This document shows positions 48,235-55,895 of a stretch of DNA of 64,000 bases, piece by piece. The position numbers were made by a program, and so were the translations under genes. The DNA is from CAWJAP01 sp963834365 (GTDB lineage: Bacteria > Acidobacteriota > Vicinamibacteria > Vicinamibacterales > Vicinamibacteraceae). Under the pieces are notes generated by a model, which worked only from the letters and a program-made list of their open reading frames with translations, did not search any database and was not told the DNA's origin. The stretch lies in contig CAWIBS010000035.1 in assembly GCA_963834365.1 (NCBI GenBank), positions 402,342-466,341 of the forward strand, given 5' to 3'. Positions within the stretch are counted from its first letter, which is position 1, and every line of letters begins with the position of its first letter.

Positions 48235-49389
48235 CTACATCCGGTACGCCTCGGCCGATGCCAACGAGGCGATGAAGTCGGCGATGACGGCGATCGCGCA
48301 TTCGACATCCGCGCGTCGCACCGATTCGGCCGGGTGATGGCTGATGCCGTCACGGCAGCGGACGAACAGCATGGCCACCGGACACAGGGCCGACAGCGGA
48401 ACGGCGTCGTGACCGGCGCCGCTCGGCAGCGACAGTACCTCGAGGCCCCGCCGCCGAATGCCCGCGGCGAGCCGGCGTACGAGCCCGGGATCGCAGCGGA
48501 CCGCCTTCGACCGCTGCACGGGCGTCCATACCAGACGAAGACGACGGGCCCGGGCCACGGCCCGCGCGGTGGCATGCAGCCGCCTCACGGCCGCCTCACG
48601 GCGCGCATCGACCGCGTGCCGCACGTCGAGTGTCAGCACGACGCGCCCCGGAATGACGTTCGACGCCCCCGGCTCCACCTGCATCTGCCCCACCGTGGCC
48701 ACGACCCCGCAGCGCTCGGCGGCCAGCACGATCTCTGCGGCGCCGCACAGCGCATCGGCCCGCATCGCCATCGGCGTCGTGCCGGCATGACCCGGCGTGC
48801 CGTGCAGGACCACCTGGATCCGATCCGCGCCGGCAATCCGGCTGACGACGCCCACCGGCAGGTTGCGGGACTGCAGGACCGGTCCCTGCTCGATGTGCGT
48901 CTCGACGTAGGCGAGCAGCTCGCCGTGCCGCCGCCGGGCACGCGTCAGCCCTCGTTCCTCGATCCGGGCGAGATCCTGGCGGGTCAGCGTGCCCGCCATG
49001 GCCCGGCTGCCGAGGTAGGTGGTCTGGTACCGCAAGCCTTCCTCGTCGCTGAAGCCGACGACCTCGAGGTGGAACGGCGGCTCGAGGCCGGCCGCGCGCG
49101 CGTAGGTCACGGCGGCCAGCGCCACGAGCACCCCGAGCGGGCCGTCGTACTTGCCGGCGTCGCGCACCGTGTCGAGATGCGAGCCCAGGAGCAGCGTCCG
49201 CGCACCACGCGCGCGCGAGCGCCAGGTCCCGATCAGGTTGAAGGCCGCGTCTTCGCGGACCTCGAGCCCCGCGTGCCGCATCCACGATCCGACGAGCGCG
49301 TTGGCCCGCTGCATCGCCGGCGAGTGAAAGCTGCGGGTCAGCCGGCCCGGCTCGTCGCTGACGCGGGCCAGCTGGTCGCAGCGGGCCAT
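48235..49389 (-). CDS. allC: Allantoate amidohydrolase (AllC/M20 family)
   Basis: Mn-dependent M20 amidohydrolase of 384 residues, no frameshift. It is proposed to convert allantoate to ureidoglycine, CO2 and ammonia. The ATG at 49389 overlaps the uraH stop (TGATG). Motifs: TLLLGSHLDTVRDAGKYDGP, EVVGFSDEEGLRYQTTYLGS, LLAYVETHIEQGPVLQSRNL, VLHGTPGHAGTTPMAMRADA, VEPGASNVIPGRVVLTLDVR, and the AllC-like C-terminal block LPSGAGHDAVPLSALCPVAM with RDGISHHPAE. A carbamoylase of the HyuC type is the alternative, but the operon fixes the likely substrate. Confidence 0.87.
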   Translation of the reverse strand: MARCDQLARVSDEPGRLTRSFHSPAMQRANALVGSWMRHAGLEVREDAAFNLIGTWRSRARGARTLLLGSHLDTVRDAGKYDGPLGVLVALAAVTYARAAGLEPPFHLEVVGFSDEEGLRYQTTYLGSRAMAGTLTRQDLARIEERGLTRARRRHGELLAYVETHIEQGPVLQSRNLPVGVVSRIAGADRIQVVLHGTPGHAGTTPMAMRADALCGAAEIVLAAERCGVVATVGQMQVEPGASNVIPGRVVLTLDVRHAVDARREAAVRRLHATARAVARARRLRLVWTPVQRSKAVRCDPGLVRRLAAGIRRRGLEVLSLPSGAGHDAVPLSALCPVAMLFVRCRDGISHHPAESVRRADVECAIAVIADFIASLASAEAYRM

Positions 49390-49712
49390 CAGCTCCCGCG
49401 ATAGGTGCTGTAGGCCCATGGCGAGCACAGGAGCGGGACGTGGTAGCGGGCCGCGGGATCGGCAATCGTGAAGCGCACCGGGACGCGCGTCAGAAAGCTC
49501 TCGTTGCCGAAGTATGCTCCGACATGGAACACCAGCTCGTGTTCGCCGGGCGCCAGAGACCCGGCGCTGACGAGCGGCGTGTCGGTCCGCCCGTCGGCAT
49601 TGGTGACCACGGTCTTGACGAGCGCGCCGTTCACCCAGAGCTCGATGGTCATGCCGGCAGCCGGGCGGCCGGTGACGAGATCGAGCACGTGCGTCGTGAG
49701 TCCGGCACTCAT
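49389..49712 (-). CDS. uraH: 5-hydroxyisourate hydrolase (transthyretin-like)
   Basis: A 107-residue tetrameric enzyme acting directly after urate oxidase, hydrolysing 5-hydroxyisourate to OHCU. The start is MSAGLTTHVLDLVTGRPAAG, with the conserved catalytic His at residue 8 and a central Arg region (VTNADGRTDTP). It ends RYHVPLLCSPWAYSTYRGS, the diagnostic YRGS tail. It overlaps uraD upstream by four bases and the AllC-type gene downstream. No frameshift and no signal peptide. Confidence 0.95.
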   Translation of the reverse strand: MSAGLTTHVLDLVTGRPAAGMTIELWVNGALVKTVVTNADGRTDTPLVSAGSLAPGEHELVFHVGAYFGNESFLTRVPVRFTIADPAARYHVPLLCSPWAYSTYRGS

Positions 49713-50206
49713 GGCAACAGATCGGCGAGCCTCAGCTCCGCAATCCGGAAGATCTGATCGAGAGCCTCGGCGATCTCCTCCTCAGCCGTCCGCGCCAGCC
49801 GCGTCGCGAAGGCGGCGAGAATCGCGTCCTTGCCGTGCTGCCGTGCGCAGATCACGAACGGGAATCCGAACCGGGCTTTGTACGCGGTATTGTAGCGTTC
49901 GAACCGGGCCACCTCACCGGCGTCGAGTCCGACCAGGCCGGCGGCGGCCTGCTCGCGCGAGGACTCCGGCGTCAGCGCCGCGCGGGCGACGAGATCCGGA
50001 TGGGCGCGAATCAGCTCGAGCTGCCGCGCGGCGCCGCTCTCGCGGACTATCCGGCACAAGGCGTCGTGAAGGTGCGCGCGCGAGGAGAACGGCCGCCGCC
50101 CGGTCGCGGCCGCCGCAATCCATGGCGACCGTTCGAAGATCGGGCCGACGAGCGCCACGAACGTCTCGGGCTCGCAACGATTGAGATCTTCGAGCGTCGT
50201 CTCCAC
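49709..50206 (-). CDS. uraD: OHCU decarboxylase
   Basis: 165-residue helical enzyme converting 2-oxo-4-hydroxy-4-carboxy-5-ureidoimidazoline to (S)-allantoin. Start METTLEDLNRCEPETFVALV, then FERSPWIAAAATGRRPFSSR, the catalytic His in LIRAHPDLVARAAL, SSREQAAAGL, and YNTAYKARFGFPFVICARQH with GKDAILAAFATRL. First gene of the six-gene minus-strand ureide operon; its ATG is only 28 bases from the divergent uricase start, so the promoters overlap the two start regions. Confidence 0.94.
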   Translation of the reverse strand: METTLEDLNRCEPETFVALVGPIFERSPWIAAAATGRRPFSSRAHLHDALCRIVRESGAARQLELIRAHPDLVARAALTPESSREQAAAGLVGLDAGEVARFERYNTAYKARFGFPFVICARQHGKDAILAAFATRLARTAEEEIAEALDQIFRIAELRLADLLP

Positions 50207-50234
50207 GCGTGCCGGTGATCGACAGAGGAACGAT

Positions 50235-51074
50235 GTGGTGAAGCTTACCGCGCATCGCTACGGAAAGTGCCGGGTTCGCGTCCTCAAGATCCTGCGGGAC
50301 GGCGACGTGCACACGATCCGCGACATCACGGCGCGCGTCCTGCTCGAAGGCGACTTCGACCGCAGCTTCACCGCCGCCGACAACACCCGGGTCATCGCGA
50401 CCGACACACTGAAGAACACCGTCAACGTCCTGGCGCACGACCATCTCGACCACGAAATCGAGCCGTTCGCACGGGTCGTCGCCGACCATCTGCTCTCGCG
50501 GCATGCACACGTGTCGCGCGTCGAGGTCGAGCTCGAGGAGCGGGGGTGGAGCCGGCTCACCCTGGATGGCGCGCCCCATCCGCACAGTTTTGCGCAGCGC
50601 GACTCGGTGCGGTTCTCGACGCACCTGCGGGCAGGCGACTCGGATCGCCAGCACACCTCGGCGGTCTCCGGCCTCACGATTCTGAAGAGCACCGCCTCCG
50701 GATTCGCCGATTTCCACCGTGATGACCTGACCACGCTCGCCGACACGCACGAGCGCATTCTGGCGACCTCATTGCGGGCACGCTGGACGTGGACCGCCGA
50801 GCCCGCCAGTTATCGCGCCGCGAACGATCGCATCGTGACCGCGATGCTCGTCCCGTTCGCCGGCCGCTTCAGCCCGTCGGTGCAGGCGACGCTGTTCGAG
50901 ATGGCCGAAGCCGCACTGCAGGCATGTGGCGAGATCGGCAGCATCACCATCGCGATGCCCAACCTTCATTGCCTGCCGATTGACCTGAAGCCGTTCGGCC
51001 GCACCAACCGGCACGAGATCTTCGTGCCGACCGAGGAGCCGCACGGCTGCATCGAGGCCACCGTCACCCGATAG
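50235..51074 (+). CDS. uox: Urate oxidase (cofactor-free uricase)
   Basis: About 279 residues. It oxidises urate with O2 to 5-hydroxyisourate. A GTG at 50235 (or 50238) follows GAGGAAC; the protein starts VVKLTAHRYGKCRVRVLKIL. Two T-fold halves: ADNTRVIATDTLKNTVNVLA (catalytic Thr and substrate-binding Asn region), the STHLRAGDSDRQHTSAVSGL block, LKSTASGFADFHRDDLTTLA, and the ending NLHCLPIDLKPFGRTNRHEI. No frameshift. It is divergent from uraD-uraH-allC-allB-allE and meets mscL tail-to-tail with a 3-bp gap. Confidence 0.95.
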   Translation: MVKLTAHRYGKCRVRVLKILRDGDVHTIRDITARVLLEGDFDRSFTAADNTRVIATDTLKNTVNVLAHDHLDHEIEPFARVVADHLLSRHAHVSRVEVELEERGWSRLTLDGAPHPHSFAQRDSVRFSTHLRAGDSDRQHTSAVSGLTILKSTASGFADFHRDDLTTLADTHERILATSLRARWTWTAEPASYRAANDRIVTAMLVPFAGRFSPSVQATLFEMAEAALQACGEIGSITIAMPNLHCLPIDLKPFGRTNRHEIFVPTEEPHGCIEATVTR

Positions 51075-51077
51075 CGG

Positions 51078-51509
51078 TCAGAGCGCCGACGTGCAGTGCG
51101 GACAGCGGCTGGCCTTGATGGGAATCGCCGTCGCGCAGAAGGGACAGTCCTTCGTCGCCGGAGCGGCCTTGGGCGGACCCTTGATCCGGTTGACCTGCTT
51201 GACGAGCAGGAAGATCGCGAACGCCACGATCAGGAAGTTGACCACGTCGTTCAGGAGCTGACCGTAGGCCAGCACCGGAATGCCCTTGGCTTTCGCATCG
51301 GCCAGCGAGGTGGGCACGCCCTTCGACGAGTCGAGGACGACGAAGAGGCTGGAGAAATCCACCTGCCCGAGCACCAGCCCCAGGGGCGGCATCAGAATGC
51401 CCTCGACGAGGGTGGTCACGATCTTGCCGAAGGCGACGCCGATGATGACGGCGACGGCGAGGTCGATGACGTTGCCGCGGGCGATGAAATCCCGGAATTC
51501 CTTCAACAT
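51078..51509 (-). CDS. mscL: Large-conductance mechanosensitive channel with C-terminal zinc ribbon
   Basis: 143 residues. The MscL part is standard: MLKEFRDFIARGNVIDLAVA, VIIGVAFGKIVTTLVEGILM, PPLGLVLGQVDFSSLFVVLD, periplasmic loop, and VVNFLIVAFAIFLLVKQVNR. In place of the usual cytoplasmic coiled helix bundle ending there is a zinc-ribbon tail, DCPFCATAIPIKASRCPHCT, with two CxxC pairs. The channel releases solutes on hypo-osmotic shock. Zinc-ribbon tails occur on some MscL of soil bacteria; here the tail might replace the pentameric bundle. No frameshift. Confidence 0.93.
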   Translation of the reverse strand: MLKEFRDFIARGNVIDLAVAVIIGVAFGKIVTTLVEGILMPPLGLVLGQVDFSSLFVVLDSSKGVPTSLADAKAKGIPVLAYGQLLNDVVNFLIVAFAIFLLVKQVNRIKGPPKAAPATKDCPFCATAIPIKASRCPHCTSAL

Positions 51510-51545
51510 CGCAGGAGTGGTGGCTGGTGGAGGCTGCCGCCGGTT

Positions 51546-52706
51546 TCACGCCGACGGTGCTTCGTCGCGGTTCCGCATGAACCCGAGGATGGCCGGCGCG
51601 AGGAACACCCGCTCATGGCCGGCGCCATCGACGCCGAACAGGATGCCCTTCCCGACCAGCTCGTCGATCGCCGCTGACGCCTCCTGCTCGGTCATCTGCC
51701 ACGTCGAGGCCACGCGCGACGGGATGAGGCAGGGAACCCGGAACAGCCCGTCGAGGACTGGTTGCAGCCGGGCGTAGCCGGCCGAATCGCGGAACAGCCC
51801 GTGATAATGCTCGTGCAGCTCGAGGAGGCTCTCGGCATGGGCGAGGCACTCGGTCGCCGAGTCCTCCACGCCGCGCACGAAAAACTGGATCCACTGCAGC
51901 CACGCGCTCCGCTGGCTCACCGCCCGCAGCGATTCGAAGTACTCGTCCCGATGCCGCTCGAGATACGCCGACAAGTACAACAGCGGCTGCGGCAACCGGC
52001 CCTGTCGCGACAGGATGAGCGGCAGCATCAGACGTCCAAGGCGGCCGTTGCCCTGCCGGAACGGGTGAATCGCTTCGAACTGGTAGTGCAGGAGTGCGAG
52101 CTCGACGAGCGGCGGCAGCCGGTCGCTGGTCATCTGGAGGCGCGCCTGGAAGGCGTCCAGGCAGTTCTGCATGTCGCGGACCGGCAGGCGGACGACGCGC
52201 GGCTGGTCGTCGCTGGCGGGTGTAGGATCGAGGCCCTCCTCTGAGTGCTCCGACTGCTCGCGCCGGCCGGCATCCTCGGTCACCAGGACCGCATGGAGCT
52301 CGCTGATCAGGCGAACGGAGACCGGCAGCGGCGATGCCAGCCCGTGCTCGATGGTCTTGACGTAGCGGAGCACCGCGCGCGCGTGCGCGCGCTCCTCGTC
52401 GGTACCGTCGGGCGCACCGGCTTCGAGCAGCACCAGGTGCTCGGGTGTTGCGAGGATGCGGTCGATGCGGCTCGAGAGAATTGCCTCGCGATGCTGGAGC
52501 GGCGCCAGCACGAGCGAGCGGTCGTCGATCGTGGCCGTGGCGCCCGCCAGCCGGCCGAGCGCGTACTCGGCGCTGGCGAGCGCGTCGGTCCCGTCGCGAT
52601 CGAGGACCAGCTCGGTCGGCAGCGGGTCGGGCACGAAGGCCACGCGGCCCTCGCCGACCGGCACGAGCCGACCCGGACTGTGGTCAGTGTATTGCGGCGC
52701 CTGCAC
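51546..52706 (-). CDS. Fic/DOC family protein with altered active-site residues
   Basis: About 386 residues with an N-terminal Fic_N-type region and a central Fic domain. The start is set at a GTG at 52706 (VQAPQYTDHSPGRLVPVGEG); the frame is open to 52760 but that would overlap the upstream gene. The inhibitory-helix position reads AILSSRIDRIL where class II Fic proteins have SSRIEG. The catalytic loop reads LHYQFEAIHPFRQGNGRLGR, with Gln in place of the Asp/Glu of HPFx(D/E)GNGRxxR. A C-terminal winged-helix-like part follows (MTEQEASAAIDELVGKGILF). It may AMPylate poorly or use another reaction. No antitoxin partner gene is adjacent. Confidence 0.85.
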   Translation of the reverse strand: MQAPQYTDHSPGRLVPVGEGRVAFVPDPLPTELVLDRDGTDALASAEYALGRLAGATATIDDRSLVLAPLQHREAILSSRIDRILATPEHLVLLEAGAPDGTDEERAHARAVLRYVKTIEHGLASPLPVSVRLISELHAVLVTEDAGRREQSEHSEEGLDPTPASDDQPRVVRLPVRDMQNCLDAFQARLQMTSDRLPPLVELALLHYQFEAIHPFRQGNGRLGRLMLPLILSRQGRLPQPLLYLSAYLERHRDEYFESLRAVSQRSAWLQWIQFFVRGVEDSATECLAHAESLLELHEHYHGLFRDSAGYARLQPVLDGLFRVPCLIPSRVASTWQMTEQEASAAIDELVGKGILFGVDGAGHERVFLAPAILGFMRNRDEAPSA

Positions 52707-52729
52707 ACGTGCTCTTGTTGAAGGGGCGG

Positions 52730-53278
52730 TTATTGTAGCCGAAAAGCCCGGCGAGTCCACACCAGCGGGACCGCCTGGGGCTTATAGCACACCCGGTCAT
52801 CACAGGCCTGGTAGTGCACGGTCGCCGGGATGCGCCCCAATCGCTCGGCGGCGCCGTCGGGCACGAGCGCCACATGCTGGATGGCCGTGAACGTCCCCAC
52901 GTAGACCAGGAATCGCTCACCAGTGGGCTCGAACACGTATGACTCGGCCGCCGGCAGCTCGAGCTTCCCGGGCTTCACCCCCGCCTCGTCCCCGAACGTC
53001 ACCGCGACCGGCAAGTACCCCGGCTGTCCTGGCGCGTAGATGCGAATCCCCTTGTCGGGCACGATCGTCACGCGAAGGGAGAGCGCGCCGTCAGGGCCGG
53101 TTTCCCACGGCGTCAGCTCGAGGTCGGCAAACGCGGATACGACCCGCTCGGTCCGCACCTCGGGCCTGGCATCCTGGCGCTCCGACGCCGGCATGACGTC
53201 GGAGCGCGCCCACACGCCGGTTGCGCCTGTCGTCAAACAGGCAAGCAACACGCAGAGACATTCCATCGCGCGTCTCAT
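52730..53278 (-). CDS. Exported DsbD N-terminal-domain-like protein
   Basis: 182 residues with a signal peptide MRRAMECLCVLLACLTTGAT (start at 53278; an internal ATG at MECL is possible). The mature domain reads SLRVTIVPDKGIRIYAPGQP, GYLPVAVTFGD, KLELPAAESYVFEPTGERFL and IPATVHYQACDDRVCYKPQA. The last block has the two cysteines, CDDRVC, at the place of the redox pair of the DsbD alpha domain. It would act as a periplasmic thiol relay or as a remnant of it; no transmembrane DsbD part is present nearby. Confidence 0.75.
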   Translation of the reverse strand: MRRAMECLCVLLACLTTGATGVWARSDVMPASERQDARPEVRTERVVSAFADLELTPWETGPDGALSLRVTIVPDKGIRIYAPGQPGYLPVAVTFGDEAGVKPGKLELPAAESYVFEPTGERFLVYVGTFTAIQHVALVPDGAAERLGRIPATVHYQACDDRVCYKPQAVPLVWTRRAFRLQ

Positions 53279-53300
53279 GAGTGGCTGCCAGGCTGCGGCT

Positions 53301-53783
53301 TCAGTGGGCTCCCGCCGCCATCTGCTTGAAGAATTCCGTCGCGCGCTGTTTCAGCTCGGCTTCCGTCAGATCCTCCTTGCGAGTCGCGATCCACCAGCTG
53401 TAGCCCTCGGGGTCGGCGACGCAGCCGCCGCGGTCGCCCCAGAACTGGTCGGCCACCGGCATCCGCACCGTCCCGCCCGCGCTCACGGCCCGGTTGAAGA
53501 GCGCGTCGCTGTCGTCCACGTACAGCCAGAACGATGCCGGGGAGCCGCCAAGCCCTTTCGGCCCCTTCGCCCCCATCATCACGTCGTTCACCATGAAGCG
53601 CTGGCCCCCGATGGTGAGCTCGGCGTGCATGATCTTTCCGTCAGGACCGAGACTGCGGCCGATTTCTTCGGCGCCGAGCGCCTTCTTGTACCAGTCGATG
53701 GTCCGCGCAGCGTCATCGAGCGTGAGTTGGGGAGTAATCGGGGAATATCCGTCCGGCCTGGCCTTCGCTGCTTTCGCCATCAT
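53301..53783 (-). CDS. VOC-family (PhnB/glyoxalase-like) protein
   Basis: 160 residues with start MMAKAAKARPDGYSPITPQL. It has the paired beta-alpha-beta-beta-beta modules: TLDDAARTIDWYKKALGAEE, KIMHAELTIGGQRFMVNDVM, ASFWLYVDDSDALFNRAVSA, and the ending WGDRGGCVADPEGYSWWIAT. The E/H metal positions are partly present (HAELTIG). PhnB-like proteins of this length are mostly of unknown substrate. 23 bases separate its end from the start of the DsbD-like gene, same strand. No frameshift. Confidence 0.82.
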   Translation of the reverse strand: MMAKAAKARPDGYSPITPQLTLDDAARTIDWYKKALGAEEIGRSLGPDGKIMHAELTIGGQRFMVNDVMMGAKGPKGLGGSPASFWLYVDDSDALFNRAVSAGGTVRMPVADQFWGDRGGCVADPEGYSWWIATRKEDLTEAELKQRATEFFKQMAAGAH

Positions 53784-53996
53784 TGACCTCCTGTGTCGTG
53801 CACGCGAACGCGACGTCTGGCGCGTCCGAAACGACCACTATGGAACGTGACGGCAGGCGGTGCAAGCTCGGCTCCGGCCGCCTCGGCCTCGACGTGCATC
53901 GCGGTGTCGGCGTGCCGTTCCGCGTGACGCACCGGGCTCGCGGATGAGCTGGACACGTGGCGAGGCCCTCGGTATTAGTGAACAAGGGGAAGCCTG

Positions 53997-54479
53997 ATGG
54001 ATGTGAGAGACGCGGACGAGACCGAGGTCGATCAGTTGGCCCGGGTGTGGCACGAGGGCTGGCACGAGACGCACGCACCGATTGTCCCGGCGGCGCTCAC
54101 CAGGCTCCGTACGTTCGACAGCTTTCGACTCAGGCTGCAGACCGACCTTCCGAACGTCCGCGTCGTTGGTGCACTCGGAAACCCGGCGGGATTCTGTACG
54201 ACCAAGGACACTGAGCTCTATCAACTCTATGTCTCCGCGGAATCCCGCGGGTCCGGCGTCGCCAGCGCCTTGCTGGCCGACGCCGAAGCGCGGCTTGCCG
54301 CACGCGGCGTGGCCACCGCGTTTCTCGCCTGCGCGATCGGCAACGAACGAGCCGCACGCTTCTACGAGAAGCGCGGATGGGCCCGGGTCGGGACGATGGC
54401 CAACCGCCTGGACGCGTCGGCCGGCCACTACGTCCTGGACGTCTGGCGCTACGAGAAATTGTTGAAGCCGCGAGCGTGA
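53997..54479 (+). CDS. GNAT-family N-acetyltransferase
   Basis: 160 residues with start MDVRDADETEVDQLARVWHE. The acetyl-CoA loop is LYQLYVSAESRGSGVASALL (R-G-x-G-x-A form), followed by LADAEARLAARGVATAFLAC and the Asn/Tyr block IGNERAARFYEKRGW. It ends MANRLDASAGHYVLDVWRYE. The acceptor substrate is unknown. It is preceded by AAGGGGAAGC before the ATG and stands alone. No frameshift. Confidence 0.85.
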   Translation: MDVRDADETEVDQLARVWHEGWHETHAPIVPAALTRLRTFDSFRLRLQTDLPNVRVVGALGNPAGFCTTKDTELYQLYVSAESRGSGVASALLADAEARLAARGVATAFLACAIGNERAARFYEKRGWARVGTMANRLDASAGHYVLDVWRYEKLLKPRA

Positions 54480-54562
54480 CGGAGGTGGCAGTCTCGACAG
54501 ACGCGGACGCACTCACCGATCGACGGCCGGAGTCGATTTTGCGGTAGTGTTTAGGCCCAGAC

Positions 54563-54669
54563 TTCACTTGTGTTGACAACGGGCCCGCCAAGGTGGCGCC
54601 GGGCTTCAGCCGGCCAACGCGGGCCCGGGCAGGCCTAAAGGCCTGCGCCACATCACCAACACAAGTGAA
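54563..54669. repeat. 107-bp element with 13-bp perfect terminal inverted repeats
   Basis: TTCACTTGTGTTG (54563-54575) and CAACACAAGTGAA (54657-54669) are exact inverted repeats. Inside are smaller hairpins GCCGGGCTTCAGCCGG-C and CAGGCCTAAAGGCCTG, and GGGCCCGC/GCGGGCCC arms. It looks like a miniature inverted-repeat element or complex terminator. No target duplication is clear. It lies 19 bases before the esterase start. Confidence 0.8.
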
Positions 54670-54687
54670 CTCCCGGTACAGGTATCC

Positions 54688-55881
54688 ATGGACAGAAGCC
54701 GACTGACGACGCTGCTGCTGCGAGTGTGGCTGGTGGTCTCGTTGTGCGGAAGCGTCGCGGCCGGCAGCGCGCGCGCCCAGGGGACGGGGACGGCGCCGCC
54801 GCCGGCGACGACCGCAGCCGCGGCACCGCCTGCTGCCCGCCCGCCGGCGCCCACTCGCGATCCCCGCACGCCCGGCTATGCAACCGCCACGAACGCGACC
54901 GAGTTGCCGGACGGCACGGTCCCGCCCGTCAGCGCCAGCGGCAACTTCATCCTCGGCCCGACCCACCCCCCGGCTCCTGAAATGACGGACCAGGTCGGTG
55001 TGCCGCACGGCATCGTGCACACGTTCGTGATGGACTCGAGCGCCAGCCAGATCTATCCGGGCATCGCCCGCGCCGCCGGCACGCGTCCGGCACTCGATCC
55101 CTCGAACCCGGCGAAGCGGATTGTCCAGAGTGGTCCGGCGCCGTACACGCGGCGCGTCGCCGTGTACGTCCCGCAGCAGTACGTCCCCGGCACCGTCGCG
55201 CCGTTCATCGTCGGCGCCGACGGTCCCGACCCGTCGCTGTTCACGGCCCTGGACAACCTGATCGCCCAGAAGCGCGTTCCGGTCATGATTGCGATCTCGA
55301 TCGGCAACGGCGGCGGCGATGCGCAAGGCAGTCAGCGCGGCCTCGAATACGACACCATGTCGGGGCTGTACGCGCAGTTCGTCGAGACCGAAGTCCTGCC
55401 GCTGGTCGAGCAGCGGTTCAACCTGAAGCTGACGAAGGATCCGAATGCAAGGGCGACGATGGGCTGCAGTTCCGGCGGCTCGGCGGCCCTGGCCATGGCC
55501 TGGTACCGCAGTGATCTCTACCGCCGCGTGCTGAGCTACTCCGGCACCTTCGTGAACCAGCAGTGGCCGTACAGCCCGGAGACGCCGGGCGGCGCCTGGG
55601 AGTTCCACCGCAGCCTGATCCCGAAGAGCCCGGCCAAACCGATCCGCCTGTGGCTGCAGATCAGCGATCGGGACAACTTCAACGACAGCGACGGCATGCA
55701 CGACTGGGTGCTGGCCAACCAGTTGATGGCCGCGGCGCTGGCTGGGAAGGGCTACACCTATCAGTTTCTGTTCTCACGGGACGCCGGCCATTGCGATCGC
55801 GCCGTGAAGCAGCAGACGCTGCCGCAAGCGCTCGAGTGGCTCTGGAAGGACGATGCCGCGGGATCGGCCGCGGCGCGATAG
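54688..55881 (+). CDS. Exported esterase (alpha/beta hydrolase, esterase D/Fes-like)
   Basis: 397 residues with start MDRSRLTTLLLRVWLVVSLC: a signal peptide, followed by a Pro/Ala-rich linker up to residue 55. The hydrolase core has RRVAVYVPQQYVPGTVAPFI, VPVMIAISIGNGGGDAQGSQ, RGLEYDTMSGLYAQFVETEV and the nucleophile elbow RATMGCSSGGSAALAMAWYR, then RVLSYSGTFVNQQWPYSPE and a late His in FSRDAGHCDRAVKQQTLP. This is the putative esterase family (enterochelin/feruloyl esterase type). Probably periplasmic; substrate unknown. No frameshift. Confidence 0.85.
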   Translation: MDRSRLTTLLLRVWLVVSLCGSVAAGSARAQGTGTAPPPATTAAAAPPAARPPAPTRDPRTPGYATATNATELPDGTVPPVSASGNFILGPTHPPAPEMTDQVGVPHGIVHTFVMDSSASQIYPGIARAAGTRPALDPSNPAKRIVQSGPAPYTRRVAVYVPQQYVPGTVAPFIVGADGPDPSLFTALDNLIAQKRVPVMIAISIGNGGGDAQGSQRGLEYDTMSGLYAQFVETEVLPLVEQRFNLKLTKDPNARATMGCSSGGSAALAMAWYRSDLYRRVLSYSGTFVNQQWPYSPETPGGAWEFHRSLIPKSPAKPIRLWLQISDRDNFNDSDGMHDWVLANQLMAAALAGKGYTYQFLFSRDAGHCDRAVKQQTLPQALEWLWKDDAAGSAAAR

Positions 55882-55895
55882 CCCCAACCTGCTCC

